A stretch of DNA of 64,000 bases, from the NCBI RefSeq assembly GCF_002632875.1, contig NZ_NJCX01000007.1, positions 109,112 to 173,111 on the forward strand. Reading direction: 5' to 3'. The stretch comes from Xenorhabdus kozodoii. Lineage in GTDB: Bacteria; Pseudomonadota; Gammaproteobacteria; Enterobacterales; Enterobacteriaceae. The notes below the pieces were generated by a model. That model saw nothing but the letters and a program-made list of their open reading frames with translations. It was not told the DNA's origin and searched no databases. Positions 34,486-43,371 of the stretch are shown here, piece after piece; the first letter of the stretch is position 1, and every line of letters starts with the position of its first letter. Made by a program: the position numbers and the translations under genes.

Positions 34486-34584
34486 GTTGTTATCCCTCTC
34501 TTTGTCTCTTCATATCGGATTGCTTTTTGAAAAAAAACGATGTTTTTAGCGTTAACTTTATGTTTTAAAATTATTTTTGTATTT

Positions 34585-35598
34585 TTATTCAATCTTGCTT
34601 TGGAAAAACCGGGCAGGATTATCACGCAGCATTTGGTCTATCTGTTGTTGGCTAAAACCCGCTTCCAGCAACATAGGAACGAATACCGTTAACAGGTAAT
34701 CGAAGCCATTTCCCCCATTATTTTTCAAATGGGAGCGACGGGTGATGTCTTGGGAAAGCATGACGCGATCAAGTAGCCCACGTTTGGCGATCGCCTGCAA
34801 CATGGCTAGGCGTCGAGTGTCGGGATAGTAATTATTTTTGCCAATCGTATCGAATTGCACCCAAGCGCCTTCCTCCAGTAACGGAATGATGGTGTTCAGG
34901 TTGTCTTTCAGATCACAATGACCAATAGCCACATATTCAGGGGAAACACCACACTTTTTCAGCAGCGCCAACTGTTCGCGTCCCATGGTGCTTAATGTTG
35001 TGTGAGTGGAAATGGGGCGGCCTGTTGCCTGGTGCGCCAATGCCGCCGCGGTAAACACCTTTTGCTCATCTTGCGTGATTTGATCAAGGCTGGAGCCGAT
35101 CTCGGCAATCACCCCGGCTTTTAATTCGGTGCCATCAATGCCAATTTCAATTTCAGCGATCATGTCATCGGCGATCGCTTGCACACTTAACGCCCTGAAG
35201 TGGGCAGGGAAGAACGGTTGTTTGTAGTAGCCCGTCGAGGCAATGATATTGATGTGGGTATCACGCATCAGATCCAGCAGAAAAGCCGCATTGCGTCCCA
35301 TGTAACGATTGGTCATCTCCACGATATTTCTGACCCCAAGGGTGTAGAGGTGACGAAGCTCTTCTACGATCAGATCATATTGATCTAATCGACAATCCAG
35401 GTTTCCTTTCGCAGCCGAGAGATCGATATGTAAATGCTCATGTACATAGGTGTAGCCTGAAGCATCAATCCCGCTATTTGCCTTTATCGTCAAATAGTGA
35501 TGAGTGGCTTGATTTTTTGATGAAGATTGCAGTGTGTCCCCCCGATGTTCAACTTGATATCTCTGATATCCCTCGGCTGAGTGTGCTTTCAACTGCAT
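34585..35598 (-). CDS. php: Phosphotriesterase-homology protein (Php), fused to a yhfW remnant
   Basis: TIM-barrel metal hydrolase of the phosphotriesterase family with unknown substrate. The metal motif VHEHLHIDL, the carbamylated-Lys region TELKAGVIAEIGSS, His residues in ISTHTTLS and AIGHCDLK, and the Asp in MLSQDITRRSH are all present, so the site looks complete. E. coli Php starts almost at the HEHLH motif. Here there is no start codon close to it, and the frame runs ~45 codons further into sequence resembling YhfW (GYQRYQVEHRGDTLQ against GYRVERRGNQL). I take ATG 35598; TTG 35601 is possible. The product would be a Php with a foreign N-terminal tail. Confidence 0.88.
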   Translation of the reverse strand: MQLKAHSAEGYQRYQVEHRGDTLQSSSKNQATHHYLTIKANSGIDASGYTYVHEHLHIDLSAAKGNLDCRLDQYDLIVEELRHLYTLGVRNIVEMTNRYMGRNAAFLLDLMRDTHINIIASTGYYKQPFFPAHFRALSVQAIADDMIAEIEIGIDGTELKAGVIAEIGSSLDQITQDEQKVFTAAALAHQATGRPISTHTTLSTMGREQLALLKKCGVSPEYVAIGHCDLKDNLNTIIPLLEEGAWVQFDTIGKNNYYPDTRRLAMLQAIAKRGLLDRVMLSQDITRRSHLKNNGGNGFDYLLTVFVPMLLEAGFSQQQIDQMLRDNPARFFQSKIE

Positions 35599-35637
35599 CA
35601 ATACGGGATGAGGAATGCGAGGCGGAATGTATGGGCG
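35527..35637 (-). pseudogene. yhfW: Remnant of yhfW (phosphopentomutase-like), fused in frame to php
   Basis: In E. coli yhfW (408 codons) lies between php and yhfX. Here only ~37 codons remain, reading RPYIPPRIPHPVL and then AEGYQRYQVEHRGDTLQ. This parallels YhfW LPKTPLRMPFNAVI...VGYRVERRGNQL. It continues without a stop into php. The rest of the gap to yhfX (35638-35828) shows no recognisable YhfW sequence. Confidence 0.65.
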
Positions 35638-35828
35638 TATCCCCGGTTTGTTTTTAGTATCCCATAATTAATTTATCAATGGCTATTTTGATTAAAGTGC
35701 AAAATAACCATCCCATAAAATCATTCCATAAAAATAGGGTGCGCTGGATCATGCGGTAAATTCGCTATGGCGAAAATAACATTATTTAATGATGGAGTAA
35801 TATTATCTGTAATACGCTGGTTGCAGGA

Positions 35829-37019
35829 TTATTTAGCGTAACCGCTATTTTTCCAATTTCCTTGGCTGTCATAAATGCCTTCAAGTTTTGGCGAGCCAGA
35901 TTGAATACCTGAAACCAGGGCTACATCACTGCGCGTTATAAAAATTTGGGAACGAAAACACATCAGCACTGGGCTACCAATAGGGTGAGTGCCTGCCAAT
36001 GGGAGATGGTAGTCAATGCAGGGTTCATTCAGATGCAATATACGTACTTTTTTAGCAGAAATGATGCCTGGAGGGGTGGGGCATTCAGGAAAAACCAACG
36101 CATGTTTCATCTTCCCGCGTTTATAGTAGCCACCCCCATAGCAGTAACTATTCCCATCGTGGTGATGAGAAACTTCGGTGAGATAGGCCATCGCAATATG
36201 TTCCGGCTCCCGGCCACTCACGTTGGCGGGGAGGGTTCCGGTTAGGGCATGGCCGGGTTCCAGATGGGTGGCTCCGTATTTGGCCAGTAGCGGTATGGTG
36301 TTACAACTTGAGGCCGCCGGGGCATTGATTTGCGAAACGTTGATGCCGAGTTGCTCCAGTCGGTTTCGCGCCCGAAGGAGGGTAAGCAAATTGGTTGTGG
36401 GTAAGGTTATCTGATACCGAGGGTTCCATTCCAGACAAGGAAAATGCGTCAACCCACTCAATTTGATGCCTGGCATGCGCCTTAAGGCATCTACGACAAT
36501 ATCGAGTTCATGGAAGGGAATGCCCGCTTCTTGACCGGGGAAAAGGGTGTCTCGTTTATCAAATACTTTCAGCATGATGGGCTGAATTCGTCCCAATTTC
36601 TCCGCAATATCCGAAATCGCTTGTGCCTTTTCAAGGGAAAAGACGGTGATAATACCCGGATTATGTTTGAGCATAGTTTCGATTAAATGGGTGGGTATCT
36701 GCACTAAATGGCCGATGTGGCACAGTGGTATACCGTGCTGGCTCAGGCTATAGGCTTCTTTGAAATCAACCGCCACGACACCGTGATAACCGAGCTTAAT
36801 CAATTGCTTAGTCAGCCAGGGATTACGTCCAATTTGTTTGGTCATCAAATATAGCTCAATGCCATATTGCTCCGCGGTTTTCAGCAAGCGCCGACCATTA
36901 TCCAAAACCTGATCAACGTCAATAATGTAGGTATCTGGCAAGATTGCACCTTGTTGCCAAAGGTTTTTTGCAACTTCAATTAATTTGGTGTTCTGTTTTT
37001 TTAATGCCTCAATAAACAT
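35829..37019 (-). CDS. yhfX: YhfX, alanine-racemase-like PLP protein
   Basis: 396-residue protein with the fold-type III (alanine racemase N-terminal) barrel. The PLP Lys is expected in IELYLMTKQIGRNPWL (~60-66). Other family blocks are GYHGVVAVDFKEA, GLTHFPCLEWNP, NAPAASSCNTIPLLAKYGATHLEPGHALTG-like segments (His/Glu rich) and YCYGGGYYKRG. ATG 37019 is preferred over the frame start because AAGGGAG lies 4 nt upstream and the protein then begins MFIEALKKQN like E. coli YhfX. Reaction unknown; amino-acid racemisation or decarboxylation is a family-level guess. Confidence 0.92.
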   Translation of the reverse strand: MFIEALKKQNTKLIEVAKNLWQQGAILPDTYIIDVDQVLDNGRRLLKTAEQYGIELYLMTKQIGRNPWLTKQLIKLGYHGVVAVDFKEAYSLSQHGIPLCHIGHLVQIPTHLIETMLKHNPGIITVFSLEKAQAISDIAEKLGRIQPIMLKVFDKRDTLFPGQEAGIPFHELDIVVDALRRMPGIKLSGLTHFPCLEWNPRYQITLPTTNLLTLLRARNRLEQLGINVSQINAPAASSCNTIPLLAKYGATHLEPGHALTGTLPANVSGREPEHIAMAYLTEVSHHHDGNSYCYGGGYYKRGKMKHALVFPECPTPPGIISAKKVRILHLNEPCIDYHLPLAGTHPIGSPVLMCFRSQIFITRSDVALVSGIQSGSPKLEGIYDSQGNWKNSGYAK

Positions 37020-37122
37020 AGGACTCCCTTCATGATTGCAAAGCAGCAAGGCTGTGTGAAAAGCAAAATTTTTTGTCTAACATAATCTTCATTTTTTTGA
37101 ATATTTATATGAGAATCAAAAG

Positions 37123-37485
37123 TTAATTCCCTTCGTGTGAAGATATTAAACCATATAAATTTGCTAACATATAGCCTTCCTCATTGGGATGTAAAGCGAC
37201 TGCAAACTTTTCGATTAGGGATCGATGAATGATGAGTAATTGGTCGTAGTATTCAGATTGCTTGAGTTTTGCCAATATTGCTTGATCTAATGGGGCGATG
37301 ATTTCGCCACGGCGTGAACGCATGAAAGCACTTGCCATATGGGCCAGCGCCATTTCGCCGAGTGGATGATGGACAGGGATAAGCCAAATATCTTCCAGAG
37401 TACGCACAACTTCCAGCATACTATCGTGGATATCTTGATCGATAACGCCACCTTGTAGCAGGATAGTTAACCGTTGTTCTATCAT
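37123..37485 (-). CDS. yhfY: YhfY, PRD-domain protein
   Basis: 120-residue all-helical PTS-regulation-domain protein, as found in E. coli yhfY. It has LQGGVIDQDIHDSMLEVVRT, PVHHPLGEMALAHMASAFMRSRRGE (the conserved PRD His region) and ALHPNEEGYMLANLYGLIS. PRD domains are usually phosphorylated by PTS proteins to control a partner regulator. The likely partner is YhfZ, encoded 54 bp upstream. Confidence 0.9.
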   Translation of the reverse strand: MIEQRLTILLQGGVIDQDIHDSMLEVVRTLEDIWLIPVHHPLGEMALAHMASAFMRSRRGEIIAPLDQAILAKLKQSEYYDQLLIIHRSLIEKFAVALHPNEEGYMLANLYGLISSHEGN

Positions 37486-37539
37486 TGTTTTTTGTAATAC
37501 TGAGTTATTAATTAATAGCTTATTTTGGCTGATCGAGTT

Positions 37540-38448
37540 TCAATAAACAGGTTCAATGATACCTGCCACGACTTTTTGTTGATGGGTCATTAATCGATCC
37601 TGATCAACCAGGGTATGCAGGAATTGCTGGATAGGGACATTATCTTTACGGGTAAGAATAACGGCTTCAGACGCCTTGATAAAACACTCACTATCGTCAG
37701 GGAGTTGGGTCATCAAGCCTCGTGTTATGAGTTCATGGCCTTGTCCAACGTTCCAGATGGCCGCATCAATGTGGCCTTTTATGATTTGATTTAAGCATTC
37801 ATGATAGGAAACCTCGACCAATTCAATGTCTTTGCCAGCAAAGTATTGTTTTGTCATTATTTTTTGGTCTGCTGAGGTGCTATCTAACCCAACGCGACGA
37901 ATAGATCCCATTTCGCCATTGCGGAAGATTAACCGATGCCTGTCTGTATAACTTTGTGTCCCTAGTGAAAGCGCAATATATAGATCTTTATTTTCTGGGT
38001 GCTGCTCTGCGGCAAGCCTTGATGTTACTGCTAAGTCGTAAACACCATTCAGTAAACATTCAATGCGGATATCTGAACCACGCATATGTGCAAAATAAAA
38101 AGGAACGCCAGCACATAATGCTTTTAAACCGCTTGCTAGCCCTTCATAAGCGCGGGTATAGGGGAGCGGCATCGCACAAACCACATTGCCAATATCGGCG
38201 TATTTCAAGAGTAATTTGTGGTTTATCTGTGCAAGAAAGCTACCATTACGACCACGACGCTTAATCCCAACCGCCTGTATCTGTTCGAGAGATTTTAATG
38301 CTGCTTGCATCAAACCCACGGACAACCCACATTCTTTAGCCAGTAATTCTATGGTTTTCAGGCGATTACCACATTGTTCAGAGAGGAGATAACGAGCCAG
38401 AAATGACTGTGCTATCCCCTCTTTCTTAATGAATGTTTGACTCATCAT
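37540..38448 (-). CDS. yhfZ: YhfZ, winged-helix transcriptional regulator of the yhf operon
   Basis: 302 residues. The N-terminal winged helix holds NRLKTIELLAKECGLSVGLM, then QAALKSLEQIQAVGIKRRGRNG, GntR-like. The remaining ~220 residues resemble a periplasmic-binding-protein-type ligand domain (YDLAVTSRLAAEQ, HIDAAIWNVGQG). First gene of the yhf operon and its probable local regulator. Two ATG codons open the frame. Confidence 0.88.
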   Translation of the reverse strand: MMSQTFIKKEGIAQSFLARYLLSEQCGNRLKTIELLAKECGLSVGLMQAALKSLEQIQAVGIKRRGRNGSFLAQINHKLLLKYADIGNVVCAMPLPYTRAYEGLASGLKALCAGVPFYFAHMRGSDIRIECLLNGVYDLAVTSRLAAEQHPENKDLYIALSLGTQSYTDRHRLIFRNGEMGSIRRVGLDSTSADQKIMTKQYFAGKDIELVEVSYHECLNQIIKGHIDAAIWNVGQGHELITRGLMTQLPDDSECFIKASEAVILTRKDNVPIQQFLHTLVDQDRLMTHQQKVVAGIIEPVY

Positions 38449-38747
38449 GACAAGTTTTTATCCATTCCTATTTATATTCATAAATTTGAACATAAATCGC
38501 AATAAGCGAATTAAAGAAAGGAGATTAATATCACAATTGCAAAAAAAATGAAAATTTAAAAAATAACAAAGCCTAATATTATCAATATATTGAAGATATA
38601 TTTAAATTTTGTCTTGAAGATATAAAAATTGCCATTATGGAAGAATATAAGGAGGATGGGATATTATCTATGTTCGCTGACGGTATTTTTCTGTATCGAT
38701 GGTGATTTTTGCTACACTATTTATCACGACACAGAACAATTAGGTTA
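38449..38747. other. AT-rich region upstream of yhfZ, no gene
   Basis: Very AT-rich and without a plausible frame. It must carry the yhf operon promoter on the minus strand, but I could not single out a site. With the repeat that follows and the spacer at 38853-39119, the full gap between yhfZ and the adenosine deaminase remnant is about 670 bp. Confidence 0.5.
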
Positions 38748-38852
38748 TATACGCATTAAACTTCAAGTTGCTATTTACAACACGATATGAAACCTGATTT
38801 CTCCCCGCTGCGCGGGGAGGTGTCAGACGCATCTTGAAAGGCGACGGGTATA
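38748..38852. repeat. Dispersed ~105-bp palindromic element, copy 3 (diverged)
   Basis: Starts TATACGC and ends GGGTATA, with AACTTCAAGTTGC and GCATCTTGAAAGGCG arms and the hairpin CTCCCCGCTGCGCGGGGAG. More diverged than the other copies in its left half. Confidence 0.8.
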
Positions 38853-39119
38853 TTCTCCCCCTTATCCCTGTATGAATCAATAAAGTATCCTACTGAATAT
38901 CTTATTTAAGGGCATTAAAATTTAGCTCGTTGGTTTATATATTCAGTCACTTGTTTATTTGAAGCTAATAGATTATCTAATGATTTAGATAATAAATTTG
39001 TTTTTTTGTAAGACGAAGTCTATAAATCAAAATCCTGCCCAAATTGAATGCAAGCCACATTGGTGGTATTAGTACTCTTTATAAGGCACCAACAAATATT
39101 GAGATCAGGAAAAAAGGTT

Positions 39120-39841
39120 ATGAATGCCTTATCGATTATAATCATTTTGTTGATGTTATTTCCCTGTCTGGTCAATGCGAGTGAAGTCAGTACAGCGTTA
39201 GCCAAGGAAAATGAAACAACGACCCGGAGGATGGCTATATCGCTCTTCGTGACTACAAGTTGTACATGCTGATGTTTCGGTATCTAAAAAATCGTTTCCC
39301 CGATGTTCATTTATCTTTGCATGCAGGGGAGTTGGCGAGTGGAATGGTTCCGCCAGAGTATCTGGCAAATCACATTCGATATGCAGTAGAGATCGCAGGG
39401 GCAAATCGAATCGGTCATGGTGTTGATATTGCCAGGGAGGTGGATGCATTGGCGTTACTTCGGGTACTGAGAGAAAAGGAAATTCCGGTTGAAATTAACC
39501 TGACGAGTAACGATTTCATTCTTGGCGTTAAGGGAAACGCGCACCCGATAAAACTTTATCAGCGTTATGGCGTGCCTTTTGTGATATCCAGCGATGATCC
39601 AGGGGTTTCTCGTGGTGACCTCACCCATGAATTTTTAATTTTTGTCACAACCTACAAGCCATCCTATGCCACTATCAAAAAAACGGTGTTTAACAGCATC
39701 CGATACTCTTTTTTATCGCCGGATGAAAAATCGTCAGCGTTACAGGATCTGCGATCCCGATTTTTGAATTACGAATCAGAGATTGCAAAAATAGAAAAAG
39801 AGTTGCACAAACACGCATATACGCCGAAAAAACAGCATTAA
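39120..39841 (+). pseudogene. Exported adenosine deaminase-like enzyme, internally deleted
   Basis: ATG 39120 opens a clear signal peptide (NALSIIIILLMLFPCLVNAS) that continues to about 39220. There the frame changes, and the frame from ~39216 encodes only the C-terminal half of an adenosine/AMP deaminase-family enzyme: metal/catalytic motifs LSLHAGEL, IGHGVDIA, VEINLTSND and SSDDPGVSRGDLT. The N-terminal half with the first HxH zinc motif is absent. A deletion plus frameshift is inferred, so no active enzyme is expected. Related exported deaminases (ADGF-like) act on extracellular adenosine. The last ~190 codons remain open and could be expressed from an internal ATG at 39260. Confidence 0.78.
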
Positions 39842-39859
39842 TTTGTGGGTTCCTGCGAT

Positions 39860-40420
39860 CTAATCGGATAGCTTTTTAGCCATGATGTGCATGGTGCTTT
39901 GCTGTTTGGGGCTGGAAAAAATAATCTCTTTTTGCCGTTTCAGCCCCTGCCTTAAATAAAATTTGATGGCAAACGTGTTCTGCGCCAAGACTTCCAGCCA
40001 AAGCCACTTTTGCGCGTGTTCATAACCAAATTTCACCACATGTTCAAATAATTGATCACCATATTTTTGTCCGGTGAGCTTTGGCATCAGATAAAGTTTA
40101 TGCAAATAGATCCCGGTGAAGTCTTTATCGGGAATAGGTTGATTTAAGACGATCTTACTAAATCCAACAATGTTGGAATAACTTGTATTTGTTGGAGTAG
40201 TGATATTTTGGCCGATGGCATGGGATTCGGCGATAAACCATCGGTGATCAGGCGATTGTAATGAAACCGATATTTGTTCTACGGAACACTCGTTCACAAT
40301 GTACTCTTCCAATTCATCTTGGTCATACCATAGATAGGAAAAGTGGAAACGATAGCTCGTTTCAAGTAGTAAGGAGAGCAATCTAGCGTCTTTTATCGTT
40401 GCATCCCGAATCATTAACAT
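39860..40420 (-). CDS. GNAT-family N-acetyltransferase
   Basis: 186-residue acetyltransferase, substrate unknown. The acetyl-CoA binding region is IYLHKLYLMPKLTGQKYGDQLFEHVV (~125-150), where the usual Q/RxxGxG/A loop reads LTGQKYGD. This is followed by WLWLEVLAQNTFAIKFYLRQGL, the conserved GNAT motif B. Start at ATG 40420, with TTGGAG 6 nt upstream; two more in-frame ATGs lie within 12 bases. Single gene between the adenosine deaminase relic and glpD. Confidence 0.88.
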   Translation of the reverse strand: MLMIRDATIKDARLLSLLLETSYRFHFSYLWYDQDELEEYIVNECSVEQISVSLQSPDHRWFIAESHAIGQNITTPTNTSYSNIVGFSKIVLNQPIPDKDFTGIYLHKLYLMPKLTGQKYGDQLFEHVVKFGYEHAQKWLWLEVLAQNTFAIKFYLRQGLKRQKEIIFSSPKQQSTMHIMAKKLSD

Positions 40421-40731
40421 GGATATCTCCAATATTTCTGGCTCAGATTTGATTTCTAATTATCTTTTCATCATAGCGAGACACGGATATTGATGAAGAT
40501 CCCTGACTTTCACTCCTAGCGGCGAGAGGAATAACGAAGTGTCTTACGATGTTGAATTGTTATTCAGCATACTATCACGATGATAAAAATAGGTAGGTTA
40601 AACAGCCAGTTGAATTAAATAAAAATTAAGGGGATAACCATAGAAAATAGGGATGGTTGATTTCGAAAATTCACGATCGTTTTCGGACTGGGATGAGCGA
40701 GAAAATACCAATATGATAGGCATGAACTGAA
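40421..40731. other. Spacer between the GNAT gene and the glpD terminator
   Basis: No gene seen in this ~310-bp stretch. It is AT-rich and should contain the promoter of the GNAT gene on the minus strand near 40430-40520. Confidence 0.5.
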
Positions 40732-40764
40732 AAGAAAAATGGCGACCATTACTATCGCCATTTT
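40732..40764 (-). terminator. Rho-independent terminator of glpD
   Basis: 10-bp perfect stem (AAAATGGCGA with TCGCCATTTT, 9-nt loop). On the minus strand it is followed by TTTTTCTTTTC, 22 nt after the glpD stop. Confidence 0.85.
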
Positions 40765-40785
40765 CGAAATCAATCTTGCATACAA

Positions 40786-42279
40786 TTAAGCGGCTTTGGC
40801 GTTTTGTGCCAGCCAGTCGGCGACACGCTGTTTTTGTTCATCGGTCAGCCACATGCCCAGTTTGGTACGGCGCCAGATAGCATCATCCAGCGCTATGACC
40901 CATTCGTGTTCAACCAAATAACGCAGTTCTGCTTCATATAAACCATGACCGAAACATTCGCCGAGGTCAGCCAATGCTTCTGCGCCGTTCAGGATGATTT
41001 GGCTGTTGCTGCCGTAAGTACGGGCATAACGCAGGGCCACACCTTCTGGCAACCAGTTATACCGCTGGCGTAGCAGACGCGCATAGCCATCGCGATCACA
41101 ACCTTCCAACTCACCACCGGGTAATTTGCCGTTTTTAGTCCATGCCTTGCTTGCATTGGGGTAGTAGTGTGCCAGCTTATCCACGGCATGTTCAGCCAGT
41201 TTACGATAAGTGGTCAGCTTACCGCCAAATACGGACAGTAATGGTGTCTGGCCTTGTTCATCCTGTACATCCAGTGTGTAATCACGGGTGATCGCTTGTG
41301 GTGAATCGGATTCATCATCACACAGGGGACGCACGCCAGAGTAAGTCCAGACAATATCATCGCGACCAAGTTGTTTCTTAAAGTGGTCGTTATAGACTTT
41401 CAGCAAGTAATTGATCTCATTATCGTCAATGTTGACTTCTTTTGGATCGCCATTGTATTCAACATCTGTCGTACCGATAATGGAAAATTCATCATTCCAT
41501 GGAATGACAAACACGATACGATTATCTTCGTTTTGCAGAATATAAGCCTGTGGTTCATCGTGAACGCGAGGCACAACGATATGGCTGCCTTTTATCAGAC
41601 GGATGCCATAAGGCGATTTCAGTTGCAGACCGTTATCGAAGAAATTTTTCACCCACGGGCCAGTGGCGTTAACTAAGCCTTTCGCCCGCCATGTATGGGT
41701 TTCGCCCGTTTTCAAATCGGTGGCTTCAACCATCCAGTAATCATTTTCACGCCATGCACGGGTGACCTTGGTGCGGGTACGGACTTCGCCACCGTGTTTT
41801 TGCACTTCCTGTGCATTCAGAATAACCAGACGGGCATCATCCACCCAACAGTCGGAGTATTCAAAGCCACGAGTGATAGAGGATTTCAACACTGAGTTTG
41901 CACCAAATTTCAGCCCCTTACTGCCTGGCAAGCTAACACGTTTGCCTAAGTTATCGTACAGGAACAGGCCAATGCGGATCATCCACGCTGGGCGCAGGTG
42001 TGGTTGATGTGGTAGACGGAAACGCATCGGGAATGCAATATGGGGAGCCAGTTTTAACAGTACCTCACGTTCTGCCAGTGCTTCGCTGACCAACCGGAAT
42101 TCATAATGTTCCAGATAGCGTAGGCCACCGTGGATCAGCTTAGAGCTGGCAGATGACGTTGCGCTGGCCAAATCTTGACCTTCCAACAGTAGGACAGAAA
42201 GTCCTCGGCCAGCAGCATCTGCTGCGATACCAGCGCCGTTAATTCCGCCGCCTATTACAATCAAGTCTTTGGTTTCCAT
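40786..42279 (-). CDS. glpD: Aerobic glycerol-3-phosphate dehydrogenase
   Basis: Membrane-bound FAD enzyme that oxidises sn-glycerol-3-phosphate to dihydroxyacetone phosphate and feeds electrons to quinones. 497 residues. FAD motif LIVIGGGINGAGIAADAAGRG (seen at 5-25), SSKLIHGGLRYLEHYEFRLV, and the catalytic region IIGTTDVEYNGDP with TYSGVRPLCDDES. Start at ATG 42279 behind AAGGGG; the frame extends 28 codons upstream, but that stretch is the operator region. It sits downstream of glpR in the same direction, unlike E. coli, where it is divergent from glpE. Confidence 0.96.
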   Translation of the reverse strand: METKDLIVIGGGINGAGIAADAAGRGLSVLLLEGQDLASATSSASSKLIHGGLRYLEHYEFRLVSEALAEREVLLKLAPHIAFPMRFRLPHQPHLRPAWMIRIGLFLYDNLGKRVSLPGSKGLKFGANSVLKSSITRGFEYSDCWVDDARLVILNAQEVQKHGGEVRTRTKVTRAWRENDYWMVEATDLKTGETHTWRAKGLVNATGPWVKNFFDNGLQLKSPYGIRLIKGSHIVVPRVHDEPQAYILQNEDNRIVFVIPWNDEFSIIGTTDVEYNGDPKEVNIDDNEINYLLKVYNDHFKKQLGRDDIVWTYSGVRPLCDDESDSPQAITRDYTLDVQDEQGQTPLLSVFGGKLTTYRKLAEHAVDKLAHYYPNASKAWTKNGKLPGGELEGCDRDGYARLLRQRYNWLPEGVALRYARTYGSNSQIILNGAEALADLGECFGHGLYEAELRYLVEHEWVIALDDAIWRRTKLGMWLTDEQKQRVADWLAQNAKAA

Positions 42280-42293
42280 TGCATCCCCTTTGA

Positions 42294-42333
42294 AATGTTC
42301 GAAACAGTTCTTTAATGTTCGTTTTCGCTCAAA
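42294..42333 (-). promoter_or_regulatory. Two tandem GlpR operator-like sites before glpD
   Basis: AATGTTCG occurs at 42294-42301 and again at 42314-42321, spaced exactly 20 bp. Each starts a 20-bp block resembling the GlpR consensus WATGTTCGWTAWCGAACATW; the left half-sites are perfect, the right halves degenerate (AGTTCTTT, CGCTCAAA). E. coli glpD also has tandem GlpR operators. Confidence 0.7.
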
Positions 42334-42478
42334 GATTGTAATTAAAAAATCATCAATCGCCAACCATTAACTTAGGAAAAACATATTCACGTGATATGGG
42401 TAACAAAATCGTATCATATACATAAGATTAATAAGGATTTTGTGGGATACAAATTTACAGAGGGAATATTGATGGGCG

Positions 42479-42508
42479 TTCCCCACCAGAAGGATCTCAG
42501 GTGGGGAA
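42479..42508 (-). terminator. Hairpin after glpR
   Basis: Inverted repeat TTCCCCACC / GGTGGGGAA with a 12-nt loop, 20 nt past the glpR stop. There is no T-run on the minus side, so termination may be partial or Rho-assisted. Confidence 0.5.
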
Positions 42509-42527
42509 ATTATTACCTAAAAAGTGA

Positions 42528-43286
42528 TTAGCACAACTCCAGCTTGACGCTGTGTTGCTCGATAATTTTCTGGATGCTGGTAGGCGGTGCTTTATCCGTG
42601 AACAAAAAATCAATCAGATTCATGTTACCGAGATTAACCATGGCACTGCGGCCAAATTTTGAATGGTCGGCAACCAGCATGACGCAACGGGAATTTTCGA
42701 TAATGGCGCGTTTGGTACGGACTTCGTGGTAATCGAATTCCAGCAGTGAGCCATCACTATCGATGCCGCTGATCCCAAGAATGCCGAAATCAAGGCGGAA
42801 CTGGGAGATAAAATCTAGCGTTGCTTCACCAATGATGCCGCCATCGCGGGAGCGCACTTCACCGCCCGCTAAAATCAGGCGAAAATCTTCTTTACCCATA
42901 AACAGGGTAGCGACGTTGAGATTGTTAGTGACAATCCGTAAATCGCGATGGTTTAGCAAGGCATATGCCACAGCCTCTGGCGTTGTTCCAATATCGATGA
43001 ACAAGGTGGCGCCGTCTGGAATTTGGGTGGCAACTTGTTGTGCAATACGGGCTTTTTCATTCGACCACATGATCTTACGATCATGATAGGCGGTGTTGAC
43101 AGAGCTGGATGGCAAGGTGGCACCGCCGTGATGACGCTGGATTTTATTTTTATCTGCGAGATCATTTAAATCACGTCGGATCGTTTGCGGGCTGACATCA
43201 AAATGTTCAACCAGTTCTTCAGTACTGACATAACCTTGAAGGCGCACTAGCTCGATTATTGCATCATGTCGCTGAGTTTGCTTCAC
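42528..43286 (-). CDS. glpR: GlpR, repressor of the glycerol-3-phosphate regulon
   Basis: DeoR-family repressor relieved by glycerol-3-phosphate. 252 residues. The helix-turn-helix is VSTEELVEHFDVSPQTIRRD (~19-38), then the wing KIQRHHGGATLPSSS. The sugar-phosphate sensing domain has DGATLFIDIGTTPEAVA and LDFGILGISGIDSDGSLLEFD. It matches E. coli GlpR throughout. It follows glpG after 85 nt and precedes glpD, whose leader contains candidate operators. Confidence 0.95.
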   Translation of the reverse strand: MKQTQRHDAIIELVRLQGYVSTEELVEHFDVSPQTIRRDLNDLADKNKIQRHHGGATLPSSSVNTAYHDRKIMWSNEKARIAQQVATQIPDGATLFIDIGTTPEAVAYALLNHRDLRIVTNNLNVATLFMGKEDFRLILAGGEVRSRDGGIIGEATLDFISQFRLDFGILGISGIDSDGSLLEFDYHEVRTKRAIIENSRCVMLVADHSKFGRSAMVNLGNMNLIDFLFTDKAPPTSIQKIIEQHSVKLELC

Positions 43287-43371
43287 AAAATTCCCCTAAT
43301 ATTTGCATAGATGAATTATCGTTGACCAAAATTATCCCCTTCTATTTCAAACCGATGCTGAAACCTGAAAT

